Shown: one piece after another, positions 53,278-64,000 of the stretch
How positions within the stretch are numbered: the stretch's first letter is position 1
Layout: every line of letters starts with the position of its first letter
NCBI GenBank assembly: GCA_030248295.1
Contig: JASANH010000770.1
Location: 248,001 to 312,000 of the forward strand
Direction of reading: 5' to 3'
DNA from: Mesodorylaimus sp. YZB2_4
Taxonomy: Eukaryota; Nematoda; Enoplea; Dorylaimida; Dorylaimidae
DNA: 64,000 nucleotides
The notes under the pieces: generated by a model
What the model was told of the DNA's origin: nothing
Seen by the model: the letters and a program-made list of their open reading frames with translations, nothing else
The model's database searches: none
Position numbers and translations under genes: made by a program

Positions 53278-53650
53278 TAGGAGACCCGCCTGGAGGGTTT
53301 TTCATGCCTCGAATGTATGTAGGGCCATTTAGTCTATTGCACAGTTGTGTCATCCGTCATCTGGTACTTGTTACAACTCCCACTGACAATTAGGTTTCGA
53401 TAGTATTCCTACTGCATCTTCAGCACATTCTCATGTTAGTGATTTATCTTCCGTGAAGATCTTACGACGTGATTGAATGGCACGATTCGCAATTGTACCA
53501 ATGCCACCATCCCTGTTTCACGCTAACCTGCTGCTAGGCATGCAGCCTGACACAGCTAGTGCCACTGTATGAGTTGCAAGGGTCTTCTGATATTTTGGCA
53601 TGTCTAATAGTAAATGTGAGTACCCTATCTTCGGGAGTAGTCTTGACTGA

Positions 53651-53668
53651 GGGGGGGGGGGGGGGGGG
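53651..53668. repeat. G18 run
   Basis: Uninterrupted run of 18 G, then C and four more G. The longest homopolymer in the window. Confidence 0.9.
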
Positions 53669-54593
53669 CGGGGAGTATAGAGAAGAATCAGCCTCACTTT
53701 GATGCCTTTGTGATCAGTGCCTGCGACGTCTATCTAGGAAGTCATCAAAATCCATTAACACACCAGCGATCAGCTTAAAAAGCTAGGAAACATTGTTCCA
53801 CTTGCTCGTGACATTATCAGGTCGCACACAGCATACATAATGGGTATGCTGGCTGTGCTGTCAGGTAACAATGGGTGGTTTGACCTGCCGCAACCATCAA
53901 TCACATCCAATTTGGCCCATTTATCACGGTTAAAGCAGGAGATCAAAAACCGATAGAGTAGCGTCTGCCTTGGATAGCATGCTCCCATTATGTCAGTGCC
54001 TAGCTAACGATAGGATAGATAAGGCGATTCCGCATGCTTCCACTAGCACAGGGATGCCCCCAGGGGTCCAAATATCCTGAAGCAAGAGAATCTACATATG
54101 ATATCCGAGTTTTCTTTTGCGTCTTCTTGGGGTATAATTCAAGAATACTGTAATAGGCGTATTCGGCCTGTGGGAAGGCTGTCTAGTTGGTTGTCCTGAC
54201 CAGCCGCTTTATAGACGGTGCAGTTTGATGGTTGGCCTGGTCGATGGCTGGTCGATACGCTCGTCCAGGCGAGGCAGAAAGCCATCGGGTTGACATCTCT
54301 GGCTCCTTCGGCTTAGAGGCTGCTTGAGTGTTTTTGAGACCATCGGCTCCCCGTGGTATCATCTCTGATGTGCGGCCATTCACCCTGTCACGGTACAGTA
54401 CAAAGTGGCGCAAGTAACGCAGTGCTCTATACAATAGTACCTCAGCGAACAGGTACTCGTAGCATTAGAAACACATTCAAATAATACAGCTGCACAAATT
54501 GGGACAGGCGAACAATAGATTATCATTCAATATAATATTCGACATTCTTTTCTGAAAACCAGCGCACCACAGGAGGGCACATCCGAAACACGT

Positions 54594-57518
54594 TTACGGG
54601 CCGCCGCCATATTGATCATTAGGGTAGGCGTATGTGATCGGTGCCACAGTGGTTGTCATTGGCGCGGCGGGCGGAGCTACGACGACGATTGACCGACCTG
54701 ATACGGGTGCTGCAGGCGCTGCTGGTCTGTTAAACCATATGGGACCCCAGCCACTAGAATCAACACTAGTGCCTGGATTTTGTTGCCTTGAACCACCAAA
54801 AAACCATCCGCCAGCATCAGTTCGTGGTGGCGGCCTTGGTGTTGGTAAATTCCTGAATATGGGATCATTTGTACTTTGGCGACGGCACCGCCAACACGGT
54901 TCATCTAAATCGTCCTGGCACCATTCGTGAGTCAATTCGGCCACGCAGGTATTGAATTTGAAACCTATAGTCCTGAAATCCCACTCCCTTATCGATCAGT
55001 TTACATTTTTGGCATAAAAAGTGCTCACTCGTAAACATTAGCCACTACTACATTTCGTATTATTTGTATAGTTTCTGTACCATCGCTGTCAATAAAAGTA
55101 ACTTTTTTTTGAGGCGGCAAATCGATTTGAAATGAGTTCTTTGAATCAGATATTTGCTCTGACGTATTACAGTCGAGTATTTTAAAAGCGTTTGTTTTGC
55201 AACAAAATAATTCCACTCTGAAAATGGAAATTTTTGAATGAATAGGAACATTAGCTTGGAATTCTTACTTTCTTTGTTTCAAATTTTTATCCCACCAGCT
55301 GCGCATACCCGAAACGTACCAGGTTTCTCGATCACCGCCATAAACTTTGTTCACTTCTTGTGTTGGACAGTAAGTGAGCCAGTAGCAATACTGTAAAAGT
55401 GACAACAAAATGTCCAATTCCTATCCAGTTAGATTTGATTTTTTATTTGGAGGGCACACTGAATTTGTTTTTGTGGACCCTTTTTCAACAGTGAGTTTTC
55501 TGTCGACATGGATTTTTTGGGAATGTAAACCAGCAAATCTTAATGCAGGAAAAGGTTCTCATTTCAATGCAGCCTAGTGCAGTAAGATTTTACAAATTTC
55601 AAAAAGCTTAGTTTTGCACAAATGTCACGCATTTTCTTCAGTTTTGGTCATTCTAACCTAACCATTCTATTTAGATCACTGCGATTTGAGCATCCTGCTG
55701 CGTCGCTGCACACTTTGTGCTAACATTAATTCTCCATTATCTCCCCACCACACTGTACTAAGCCACTGTCCATGCATTCACTTACGCAAGGATACGCGCC
55801 ACCATTGGATCTGCAGCTGATCGATAATCCGTAATCAGTGTTAGGGTTTTTATTGTCCTTATTCCTTTTGGTTTTCTTCAACTCAACCATACGATGGCCA
55901 TTCCTGCACACGTGCTCTTGCTTCTGGTAGGTACCACCATTTGAGAATAAGGCGATCTTGTTGTCTAAATATCAATTTTTAACTGCAATTTAGACCAGTT
56001 GTTTAGCAATAACAAAATCTTGTTAACCGAGTCCATCAGAATATGTAAGGCGTTCTGGCCATCCCCAAGGCTCTGTACGGCTGTTATAGCACAGCCTCCT
56101 TTCGTCTGTGCCGCGAGTGCAGGTTCGCTCCTCGAAACACCCATTTATAGCATCAAAATCTAAAAAGTGTTTCTTTTGCAAAGATCCTGGGGTCGGTCCA
56201 ATAGTGGCAGTACAGTACCGTCTGAGCGTATCCGAGTTCCAGTGTTGGGTGCCCAATCGCAAACACGACTGTTGATATAGCCATTCCTGAAACAGTGGCC
56301 TGCTTTTACAAGTCAGTCAGCCCCACCGTTTTTCTGCAGCTCACAAGAAAGACAGGGCCTGGATGACCCCAGGGCGTGGTTTTCCATTCAGTCGACCAGT
56401 ACCAGCTTCGGCACTACGCCATGGAGAGAACAAAGATTCTTGGCCTGTGTAACCGCATTCTTCAGAATTCAAGCGTCTGTTGCTGGCCCGACAGCACACG
56501 AGCTGGATTCTGAAATAAAAAATGTCTCAAAACATCACTTTATCGAGTCTGTTTTGACTTCCTCACATTCCAATTTTCAACTCCTTGAATCAATAATGCT
56601 TACAGGCACCAAATATTTCCCATACCTTCTCTCCCTTCCTTTCACATTTCCGCCCCACTTTGGACCAAAATGTTCGGATCGAATTCCCGCCAAATATTCA
56701 TTGCAATCGCAGTTGTGATCAAGATCATCCCATCGGAGGTCGTAATAGAGAAGGGGAACGGGCAACAGGACTTGACAGCTTTCCACACCCTAAAAGGACC
56801 TTGGCACAGTGCACCAGCTGAAGTCTGAGGTAGTTTGAACTCAAGACTGCGTGTGTGAGGCCATCATTGACTTGAACTTTTCGAAGAATTCGTGTTAGTT
56901 TTCGTTGGGTCTGGCTTGCCTGATATGTTGTGATAACCTAAGAACATTCGAGTTCGCCTCAGTGAAGCGGCAGATGGCAAAGACAGTTTCACAGAATCGT
57001 TCAATGCAAAACGTACATAATTCTACCTTGCATACCACGTGCAGTACTTACCACATTGTGAGGCTGGTGCTGGCACAGGATGCCCTTGTGTGGAGGTGCT
57101 CCTAGTGGAGACACACCTAGTAGAAGCTGCCGTGACAGCTGGTCCTCACGGCCTCGCTTATCATAATATGACTGCTGGCCGGCTATAGGCAAATCGGGTT
57201 GGAAGTCCCGTGGGAAGCTGGAGCGGCACAGGGCACAACCCGAAACAAAATTTAAAAAATATAATAAGAACTCACCACATCGTCAGCCACATTTGGAAAA
57301 AAGCTTTCACATTCGACAGAAAATTTGAAATCAGTATTATTTGTTGCTGAAGCAACCACCCGGTCAATCCTCAGCCTGGACACATAATGCTTTTCTGGAC
57401 ACACAGCATCAAATGTTTGTTCGGCATTAGTTTCAATGCGCACTCGTGCCGCACCCGTTACATGTAAGAGGATACAAACAGCCAAATATGGCAACACGAA
57501 TCCTGCCAATTTTTGCAT
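54594..57518 (-). CDS. Secreted dermatopontin-like protein 2
   Basis: Nine exons: 57276-57518, 56626-56789, 56345-56509, 56219-56286, 56028-56159, 55786-55964, 55269-55390, 55029-55217 and 54594-54972. The frame is intact (1641 bp, 546 aa). It is a tandem paralogue of the gene at 47898-52471. Exons 2, 3, 5, 6, 7 and 8 have exactly the same lengths in both (164, 165, 132, 179, 122 and 189 bp) and the same intron phases. It has a signal peptide (FVLPYLAVCILLHVTGAA), unit 1 (FDAVCPEKHYVSRLRID, CDCNEYLAGIRSEHF), a linker with ERTCTRGTDERRLCYNSRTE, unit 2 (HVCRNGHRMVELKKTK, CYWLTYCP, WYVSGMRSWWDKN) and a cysteine block (EWCQDDLDEPCWRCRRQ). The tail is only about 110 residues (SSGWGPIWFNRPAAP, then Pro/Ala/Thr and YPNDQYGGGP) and has no proline run. 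Likely an extracellular matrix protein, probably the more ancestral form. Exon 5's donor (GTTAAC) is weak. Confidence 0.8.
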
Positions 57519-57560
57519 GGTTACGAAGTTGGCCAGAAAGAAAACGACTTGACGTGTGAA

Positions 57561-57598
57561 GAATGAGTGCCTTTAGTGGGACCTGTTTTCTGATTATA
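57561..57598 (-). promoter_or_regulatory. Probable promoter of dermatopontin-like 2
   Basis: On the minus strand TATAAT (57593-57598, context GGATATAATCAG) lies about 34 bp upstream of a consensus-like initiator TCATTC (57561-57566). The implied 5' UTR is about 46 nt. Confidence 0.55.
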
Positions 57599-58465
57599 TC
57601 CTTTTTAAACCGTTGCGGATTCCTCGCATAAACAAAGCAACGTATACTTCAACGTAGAGCACGGAGGGAAACCTTGAGGCAGCAGGGTGTTTCCTTTTCG
57701 AATAGGAGTAGTCATCGAAACGTTACGCAAACGAAATGCACTGAAGGTCAAAGAGGCATCTTTTATTCATGTGGGCGGGATCACTCAACTCAACTACAGT
57801 ACGTACATACCGTACATATATGTATAAGACTGGACTGCAGCTTTGTGGATAGTAGCTTCTTTCTGGCTCTTGCAGGTTTGATTAGTCAAATTTCGGTTCG
57901 GTTAGTTGACTCTGGTTTCCCACCCGGAATTCGCACACAGCGTCTCTGCAACACTGATTATAAATGGCAAAGCAAGTACCGTACAGAGCCGCACTGCAGT
58001 GTAAAGTGATCTCAGGCATATGGGGGCGCGAAAATCATCGGTGCGATTTTGTGTTACCTCATTCATTTCGATGGAAACAAAATTCAGATTACCAGCTTTG
58101 CTTCCCCAAAAGAGCCCATTGAAATTCTTGATAGGCATTTCTTCCCGGAAATGGAATAACTTCAAATAAAAAAATATAATCTTGGGCAAGGAAATTAAAA
58201 TTATAAGTCAGCGCCTACAATAAATATATTCATTTATTTCATTTCGACGAGCACGCCCGGCATCCATTTTATACAAATGCAAAGCAGAGCAAGTGATGTT
58301 TGGGGAAAATGCCTGCCTAATTAGAGAAGAACAGTTAGGAAATATGTTTTATCAGTTCCCCTCATGAAGGTGGACGGCTTCGTCAAGTCACGCTAAACAC
58401 ACCCATGCCACTTCTTTCGCCAATTCTTTTCGGCCATGCTTGCAGCCTATGCTTAAAGACAAAGT

Positions 58466-58735
58466 GCACTCTAAAATCGATGTCGGAATATTGAACAAAG
58501 AGTATGATATTCAGATTTAGCACCCACGTATAAGAGGGGGTAGCCAAAACACTGGACCTCCAGCACCTGAGAAATTCTTGATCAAGAATTTCTCCAATAG
58601 GCCTGAGGTCCAGAATTTTGCTGCTGGACTCTACTGGAGGTGCTCGAAGTGCTGAAGGTCCACATTTTTTGCTTTTGTACTAATACGTGAGTGCTGAGTC
58701 TGAATATCATACTATTATTTCAATATTCCGAAATC
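58466..58735. repeat. 270-bp foldback with perfect 26-bp central palindrome
   Basis: Outer arms: GGAATATTGAACAAAGAG, TATGATATTCAGA and AGCACCCACGTAT at the left are mirrored at the right by ATACGTGAGTGCT, TCTGAATATCATA and CAATATTCCG. Inner arms pair CTGGACCTCCAGCAC with GTGCTGAAGGTCCAC. Near the centre, 58569-58594 is a perfect self-complementary 26-mer built on AGAAATTCTTGATC. The left edge is related to 15136-15225. Confidence 0.8.
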
Positions 58736-59812
58736 AATCAATCCTAATCATTGCGCCTTCAGAAAACTGTTTTCCCGACTTTACACTACCATCCAGGAAT
58801 ATCATTAAAAAACAGCGCGGCCCTGATGATGTCAGTGAAGGCACTGTAGAGGTGACTAACAGGAACGTTACTGTGCGCTTGCCCGTCCGACAATGGGTTC
58901 ACGGTTTGACCCAAATACAACTCAAAAATTTTGTAGTCTAACCCAATTCAAACCCATTTTCGAAAAGTCAAACACAACCCATTCGCTAGTGAGCCTAAAC
59001 TCCAACCATAAAAACCCAAATTTTTGGAGAAAATTGACTAAAACAAAAACACCACTTCTTTTCCAAATTGCTGTTACTCTTTACAAAACTACCTCGGGAA
59101 AAGCAAGCTTTGCAGTGGCTTTACTCGAAAGTCTTCCCTGAGATAGAAGTTGGAAGATTATTGTAAGTCTCCTCAGTCCCTGAGGTAGCACATTTTGACA
59201 TTGCACATAACTCTGAAATTTGACCTTACGATGAATACATTTTTTAGCAGCTGCAGTAAGTGAGTCGTGCCGAAAACAAACGTCACTGGCATCTTCCATC
59301 TACCCTCAGAAACATCTCCAGCGATACCAGAAGCAGCAAAGCTAGAAGTTGATTAAAATTGACAGGATCTAATCTGATCGAATTTCAAATTGGGTTTATG
59401 GATTCCTTGACAAACAGATCATCGACCTGAGTAGTTCATCCTCACATCTCAATGGCCATTCCTTTTTCGAGCTGCAAGTTTCAAATAACCTGACCCTAGC
59501 TGAGAGACCACTTTCACCAGGGCAAAAGCGATCCAACCAGGAGTTACATCGCCTGGTGAGGTAAGATTTGACAAGGCCTGTTTCTCAAACAAAGAGATGC
59601 TGATCTTTCGTAATTTATGCCAACGGGCGAAAAGACAGAAGTGTCATTAAAAAATGGCTAAACTAATAAGAAAGCTCCGCAAGGCCTGCGGAAATGTGAT
59701 GACTTATTTTAGCGAAGCATGGGTCAATTGTGGACTTGCAGCCTGGTGAACTCTGGCCCGGCTGTCACTCGTAGCTATTCTAAGCTTGGTATTCATTTAA
59801 AATGTTTTCTTT

Positions 59813-60007
59813 GTAACCAAGCCTGGTAGGCGTAGAAGGGAGGTGGCCGACCGAAGTCAGCGGAACAAAAACTCCGACTGGAGCAGGCAAGTCTGGCGAC
59901 TATACCTACGGCTGAAACATCAACCCGAGGGGTTGACATCTCCCAGACAGGGGAGAGTATCGATTACTCTCTCCCACTCGCCATGGCCTACCAGGCACGA
60001 GGGTTAC
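59813..60007 (+). mobile_element. GTAACC-family MITE, best-preserved copy (195 bp)
   Basis: The left end GTAACCAAGCCTGGTAGGCG mirrors the right end GGCCTACCAGGCACGAGGG followed by TTAC. Internal landmarks are AAAACTCCGACTGGAGCAGG, GCGGCTGAAACATCAACCCG with its complement-like GGGTTGACATC, and TCTCTCCCACTCGCCATGG. It has no frame of note. It defines the family seen at 8316, 16921, 32503 and 36335. Confidence 0.8.
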
Positions 60008-60040
60008 ATCTTAAGTTATATGCCTGGGACATCACAAGGA

Positions 60041-60446
60041 CATACTGTAAACGTAGAACATTTCGCGGTGTATTATATTTCGCGGTTTTCGCGGTCTGGT
60101 CCAAATCCGCGAAATGTAGTATCCGCGATTCAAAACATGAGTAGATGTAGTACATTAACATGATTTTATTATACTATACACCTTTGCATATTCTTTTGTC
60201 GAAAGAACAACTGATCTTGCATAAACGGTAATTGAAATTACAAATCACCAAAATTCAAACTAGCATATCAATATCTCGAAAATGGATTTCCTCTCAGGGA
60301 CGCCAGGCCGGCTAGCGTCTGACAAAAAACCTAAGTTGCCTAATGTCTGCTGTGCTGACTACCGCGAAATGTAGTACCCGCGAATAATGTGGCGAGCCTC
60401 AACCGCGAAATGTTGTACGCACGAAATGTTCAACGTTTACAGTATG
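60041..60446. mobile_element. 406-bp MITE with TIRs and CAAGGA duplication
   Basis: The left end CATACTGTAAACGTAGAACA (then TTTCGCG) is mirrored by the right end GAAATGTTCAACGTTTAC followed by AGTATG. CAAGGA directly precedes (60035-60040) and directly follows (60447-60452) the element, so it looks like a clean 6-bp target-site duplication. The word CGCGAAATGTAGTA recurs several times near both ends in both orientations. No coding capacity. It inserted 33 bp from the neighbouring GTAACC-family element. Confidence 0.85.
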
Positions 60447-63175
60447 CAAGGAATGCGTCACAAAAGGAAGATTATAATCTGGCTTTCTGGTGCTTCCAGT
60501 GACTGCGAGTCGACAAGAGATCAGGTCAGAGCCTGATATCATCTGCTGACAGGCGATATCTCATTTTCACCTAAGTCAGACCGGCATGTCGAACTAGACT
60601 AACTGGGGGCCCTGGAAACTCTAGCGGGTCAGGGTCTTCGATCATGGCAATGATCTTATAAAGTGAACTGTACGTAGTTTTGTTTATTGCCAGTACGTTT
60701 TTGTCGCACCAGGATCTGTCGACTGTCGGAAGACATATCGCAGTGGCTTCAAAACATTGTGTTGACCAACCACATGCTCATGCGTGTCGATAAAGGTTTC
60801 TCGTTGAGCCTTTTTTCTGTCCAATTGCACTGGTGAGACAGGTTTCCGTGATAGGTCAAGGTACAGATTGGTAGGTGCAAAGGTGTCCTTCGGTTCCTGG
60901 TCTGGAACCTGTTCTCTTTGTGGTATTTGGTGCACTGAGACTGGGAAAGGGAGAAGGCGGTAATAACATCTTTTGGGAGCCCTTGCGAGCAGTCCGCACG
61001 CGTTTCTTTCTGTGCTTTGGGCCATAGTAAATTGTTTCGTCCTTTGTCGCCAGTTCCACTCAAGTCACTTCCACTGCTACAAGGCGACAATGCTGATCGT
61101 GAGTGCTGACCCGAAGTGGAAAAGTGCTTTTTTTAAGTTGGCTTCAAAAAAAGTCAACCGCCACAACCCAAAACCACCCTGTCTAAAAACCCGACCCAAC
61201 CTAATCCAAAAATATGGGTTGGGTTTTGAGACCTAATGTTGGACTTGGGCGCTTACTTTAGTGGCTGCGATGGCAGTCATAAACTGTGTAGGGGCGATAT
61301 AGGTCTTAGAGAAGCCATGAAGTCACTGGTCTTGGACTCCAAGCTATGCCTTGCTGCCCAGCACCGGCCCGCCCAAGCGCAGGTGGAGAGATACCAGCTG
61401 TTTCGGATATCGCGCCAACTGGGTTCGAATAACATGCTAAGCCAATGTGTGAGGGAGCCGATGCCTAGCACATGATACTCTCAGGTAGAGGTTGCGTAGA
61501 TGATCCCACATGGAAATGCTGGATAGCAAGCAAGCAAATACCAGTATAGGCCGATTATGTGGACGAAGTAAAAACGTTTGCCATATTGTGCTCTTGAATA
61601 TGCCTCCAACATCATGCACGCGTTCGGCGCTGGCAACAATGGGGAGACAAGAACGCATTTGCAGTTCACAGATGACTATGGTGAGCTCGGTAGTTTAGTG
61701 TGTCTTCGATTTTAATCCAAACTTATATGTCCCCTTCGAAAACTTATATCCCTCTGATCGTGAGAGGGCAATAGACATCTCTGTCTGATCCCCTGTCTGA
61801 TTTCAGGAAAGACTGCAATAATAAGGAGCCTGGCCTTGTGTCTCTGCCACAAAAGCGATCAGTGCCAATACCATCAAAGAACGGTCGCATTATCTTCGAA
61901 AATCGGCTGCCTGATGGCAGGTGACTGAAAACTATTGTGCTACTTTTTCCAACCATAACCGTCTCTGCTCCCTCATTAACCTATATTACCCCTTTACGTA
62001 GATAACTTTTTACCTTTATTGTTTGCATTGCGGCAAAGTTCGCCGTCCACCCCGTCTAGCAAGCATGTAGTAGAGTTAGGGACATTGCGTCAACAGCTGA
62101 CTGAGTGACTGGAAAGTATCTCGAGGACAAGCGACGACCAACTACAGACTGTCTAAGAGCACGGCGCGGCCCCACGCTAACATAAAGCTTTTCCTATTCA
62201 GTTTGCATAAGGCGATGACGAGTGAGCACTAGCGCCACCCAACCGCGTGATTAATCCCCCGCACAAGGTACGAAAGGGACGAGCTAGGACATTCGATGTT
62301 TTAGTGACCATTTCTTGGCATCTTCGAGTCGGATACCCTCGGCTGACAAAGTGGTAAGTTTATGATAGGAAAGCATTTTTACAAGCCCTTTTACTACACT
62401 ACTACTTACCGTGTTTGCTGTGCAGGTTGCCCCCGTTGTGTAAACAAAATACGACCACCGCCGTTTGGTTTATGTACGTCCCTGTTTTGTCGTCGGTGTG
62501 GTCTCGGTATGGGCTGCGGCGGGCGGAGGGGGAGGAAGTATGCGAGGAAAGGGATCTCCTCCCTCCTCCTTTCGATTGTTGGGCCGATTTAGTTGCGGTA
62601 GACGAACGAATGACTGACCCCCTTCGCAGGGTTGTATAACTAGTCGATGGCGACGACGACGGCGGCAAGGAAACCAATATCGTCGCGACTTACGCGTTTT
62701 TATTTCCTTCGCTGATTCATCGTAGAGGGAGCCTAGGCACCTAACATATATCGGTTTTCTACCTGTTTCATACACTTTATACGGCCATTCAATACCGCAT
62801 CGGTGCCCCCCCCAAACTCGTGCGTCATCAAGGTATCCTAGACTAGAAAACCAGAAAATGTGGATCAGCACGAGGACTCTATGATTTCTTTACATTACCT
62901 TGTCCGACCTCCGCCTGAACATCTGTTCCATTTGTCCTCGCCGTTCGCCTTCGGCAGTTTCCATCTTTCCTTTTTAGATCGGGCTTGGCTCGCCGGCGGT
63001 CATTGTCAAAGGAGAGGAGAGACTGGTGGCGTCGCCCGTTTTCGTCAGCGTTGTAATTTTTCGTCGACTCGATCGTAGAAAACATCAAATTCGACCATCT
63101 CCATCATCTATGTCGGGTGAAGATAATTTTTGACGACGTAATTTTAGTTCGTTTTGATAGAAAAACCACACCACC

Positions 63176-64000
63176 ATGGTCGGCAATGGTCCGATTACGA
63201 ATGGTGTGGGCCATGATGATGATATTATAAAATATAATTTGACTAGTTATCGAAAAGTAAGTATTGCCGTTTTTCTTCGAAAGCTAGATTTCTTTGGTAC
63301 TTGCGTGTTTTTCTGAATTACCGCAAAAACTTCTTTTGTTTAAAAGAAGAAGAATTATGAAGCGAAACTCTTCCGCGAATCATAAAATTCAAATAACCGG
63401 TTTTGTTTGAATTTTATGTTCGCGCTTTTTGCAAACAGCTGATCATGATTTGTTCTTCAGGGTGTTGGTGTATGGATCGAAGATGCCGACCACGTCTGGA
63501 TTACGGCAGTTGTTGAAAATGATGATTTTTACGATCGCGAGAAAAGAAAAGGCCAACTTAAGCTTAAATTGGAAACTGGTCAGGTAAATGCTTTTTCATT
63601 TTCTTGCTTCCCGATTGATTTTGTGCCTATTCGGCTAACCTTGCTCGAGTATCGAATTTTTCACACAGGTTTGTCATAAGCAGAGAGATTTTGCGCCAAA
63701 ATCCGCAGCCACTTATGACAAATTTACCGCGAAAAAACGATGATCACATGTTTTTGGTTTTTATCATTTTTCAAGCCCAGATGATAAGATGTGACTTCCC
63801 TGAAATCAGGAAGCTCGCGATCAGGCGATAGTTATTTTCGAATTTGCGAAGGGCTTTAATATTTTTCAATTTTTCTGCTGCAAATTATGCAAACACTCAC
63901 GTTCAGGCTGCATGTTTTTACTGATCCGACTTTAGCACCAATAAATTTTCGCTGAATTATTTTCCTCCCCCTCTGCATTGCATACGGAGCTAAAAACAGA
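63176..64000 (+). CDS. Myosin heavy chain N-terminus, class V-like (partial)
   Basis: Two exons are visible: 63176-63256 (27 codons, from an ATG in the context CCACC) and 63461-63583 (41 codons). Both are in phase 0, with GTAAGT and GTAAAT donors. The gene runs off the right edge. The protein begins MVGNGPITNGVGHDDDIIKY and continues YRKGVGVWIEDADHVWITAV and KGQLKLKLETGQ. The pattern K-G-x-x-V/I-W-hydrophobic-x-D/H-x-x-x-V-W-x-x-A is the N-terminal SH3-like subdomain of class V myosins, which are actin-based cargo motors. The conserved residues are few, and the motor motifs (P-loop, switch) lie beyond the window, so the class is inferred and other myosin classes remain possible. The N-terminal extension is somewhat longer than in vertebrate myosin V. 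Confidence 0.6.

Larger units (their letters stand above)
52567..54593. other. Spacer between the tandem dermatopontin-like genes
   Basis: Contains the inverted 89-bp pair (52611-52699 and 53189-53277), a G18 run (53651-53668) and CGGGTTGA-type fragments near 53160 and 54270 related to the core of the GTAACC family. I see no gene. The leftmost part holds the upstream sequence of dermatopontin-like 1, the rightmost the 3' UTR of dermatopontin-like 2. Confidence 0.55.
57599..63175. other. 5.6-kb intergenic region, no host gene called
   Basis: Holds three mobile or foldback units (58466-58735, 59813-60007, 60041-60446) and AACCC/GGGTT-rich stretches near 58910-59030 and 61150-61240. Minus-strand frames at 60684-61025 and 62470-62871 are open for over 110 codons but match no family I recognise. 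The region from about 62300 would include the promoter and 5' UTR of the myosin gene. Confidence 0.45.

Noticed and set aside
60684-61025. 113-codon minus-strand frame
   Set aside because: Composition is protein-like, but it overlaps another long frame on the same strand and has no recognisable homology.
62470-62871. 133-codon minus-strand frame opposite the myosin 5' region
   Set aside because: Low-complexity Arg and Pro runs near a GC-rich promoter zone. Best explained as an accidental frame.

Overview
This is a stretch of nuclear DNA from an invertebrate animal. The evidence is GT-AG introns from about 55 bp to over 2 kb, AT-leaning composition, and metazoan-only families (MLK kinase, Trk receptor, DPF/d4, FABP, dermatopontin-like proteins). 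The phylum cannot be fixed from the sequence. The GPCR resembles a family well known from nematodes and other protostomes, so a protostome, perhaps an ecdysozoan, is a weak guess. There is no bacterial, organellar or viral gene content.

Layout. (1) 412-2139, minus: a complete four-exon fatty-acid-binding protein gene with a TATA-like/initiator promoter. (2) 6869-16057, minus: a complete eight-exon mixed-lineage kinase (SH3, kinase, coiled coil, long disordered tail; 1245 aa). (3) 22766-23869, plus: a single-exon peptide-type GPCR. (4) 26336-29751, minus: a six-exon DPF/d4 (requiem) chromatin protein with a C2H2 finger and tandem PHD fingers. (5) 31759-36903, plus: a seven-exon type II membrane protein with two tandem METTL24-like methyltransferase units, the first degenerate. 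(6) 42726-45446, plus: a Trk-type receptor tyrosine kinase whose ectodomain, membrane segment and kinase lie in one exon. (7) 47898-52471 and 54594-57518, both minus: two tandem, clearly paralogous nine-exon secreted proteins made of two dermatopontin-like units. One has grown a 735-residue last-exon tail ending in about 95 consecutive prolines. (8) 63176 to the right edge, plus: the first two exons of a myosin, most like class V.

Intergenic DNA (2-7 kb per gap) and the longer introns carry many short non-autonomous repeats. These include a family of about 195 bp with GTAACC ends (at least four recognisable copies plus a composite), two small hairpin families, a 406-bp element with matching ends and a CAAGGA target duplication, a 1.4-kb element with 16-bp terminal inverted repeats and a TGACT duplication, a tRNA-derived SINE, and several foldbacks and near-perfect palindromes. 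Six G or C homopolymer runs of 13-18 bp are scattered through the window.

The genes do not form one pathway. FABP, kinase, GPCR, chromatin reader, methyltransferase-like protein, Trk, matrix-like proteins and myosin look like ordinary neighbours, except for the dermatopontin-like pair, which is a local gene duplication. Exon models were built by hand from splice signals, reading-frame continuity and family conservation. The models with an intact frame across every junction are the most reliable.
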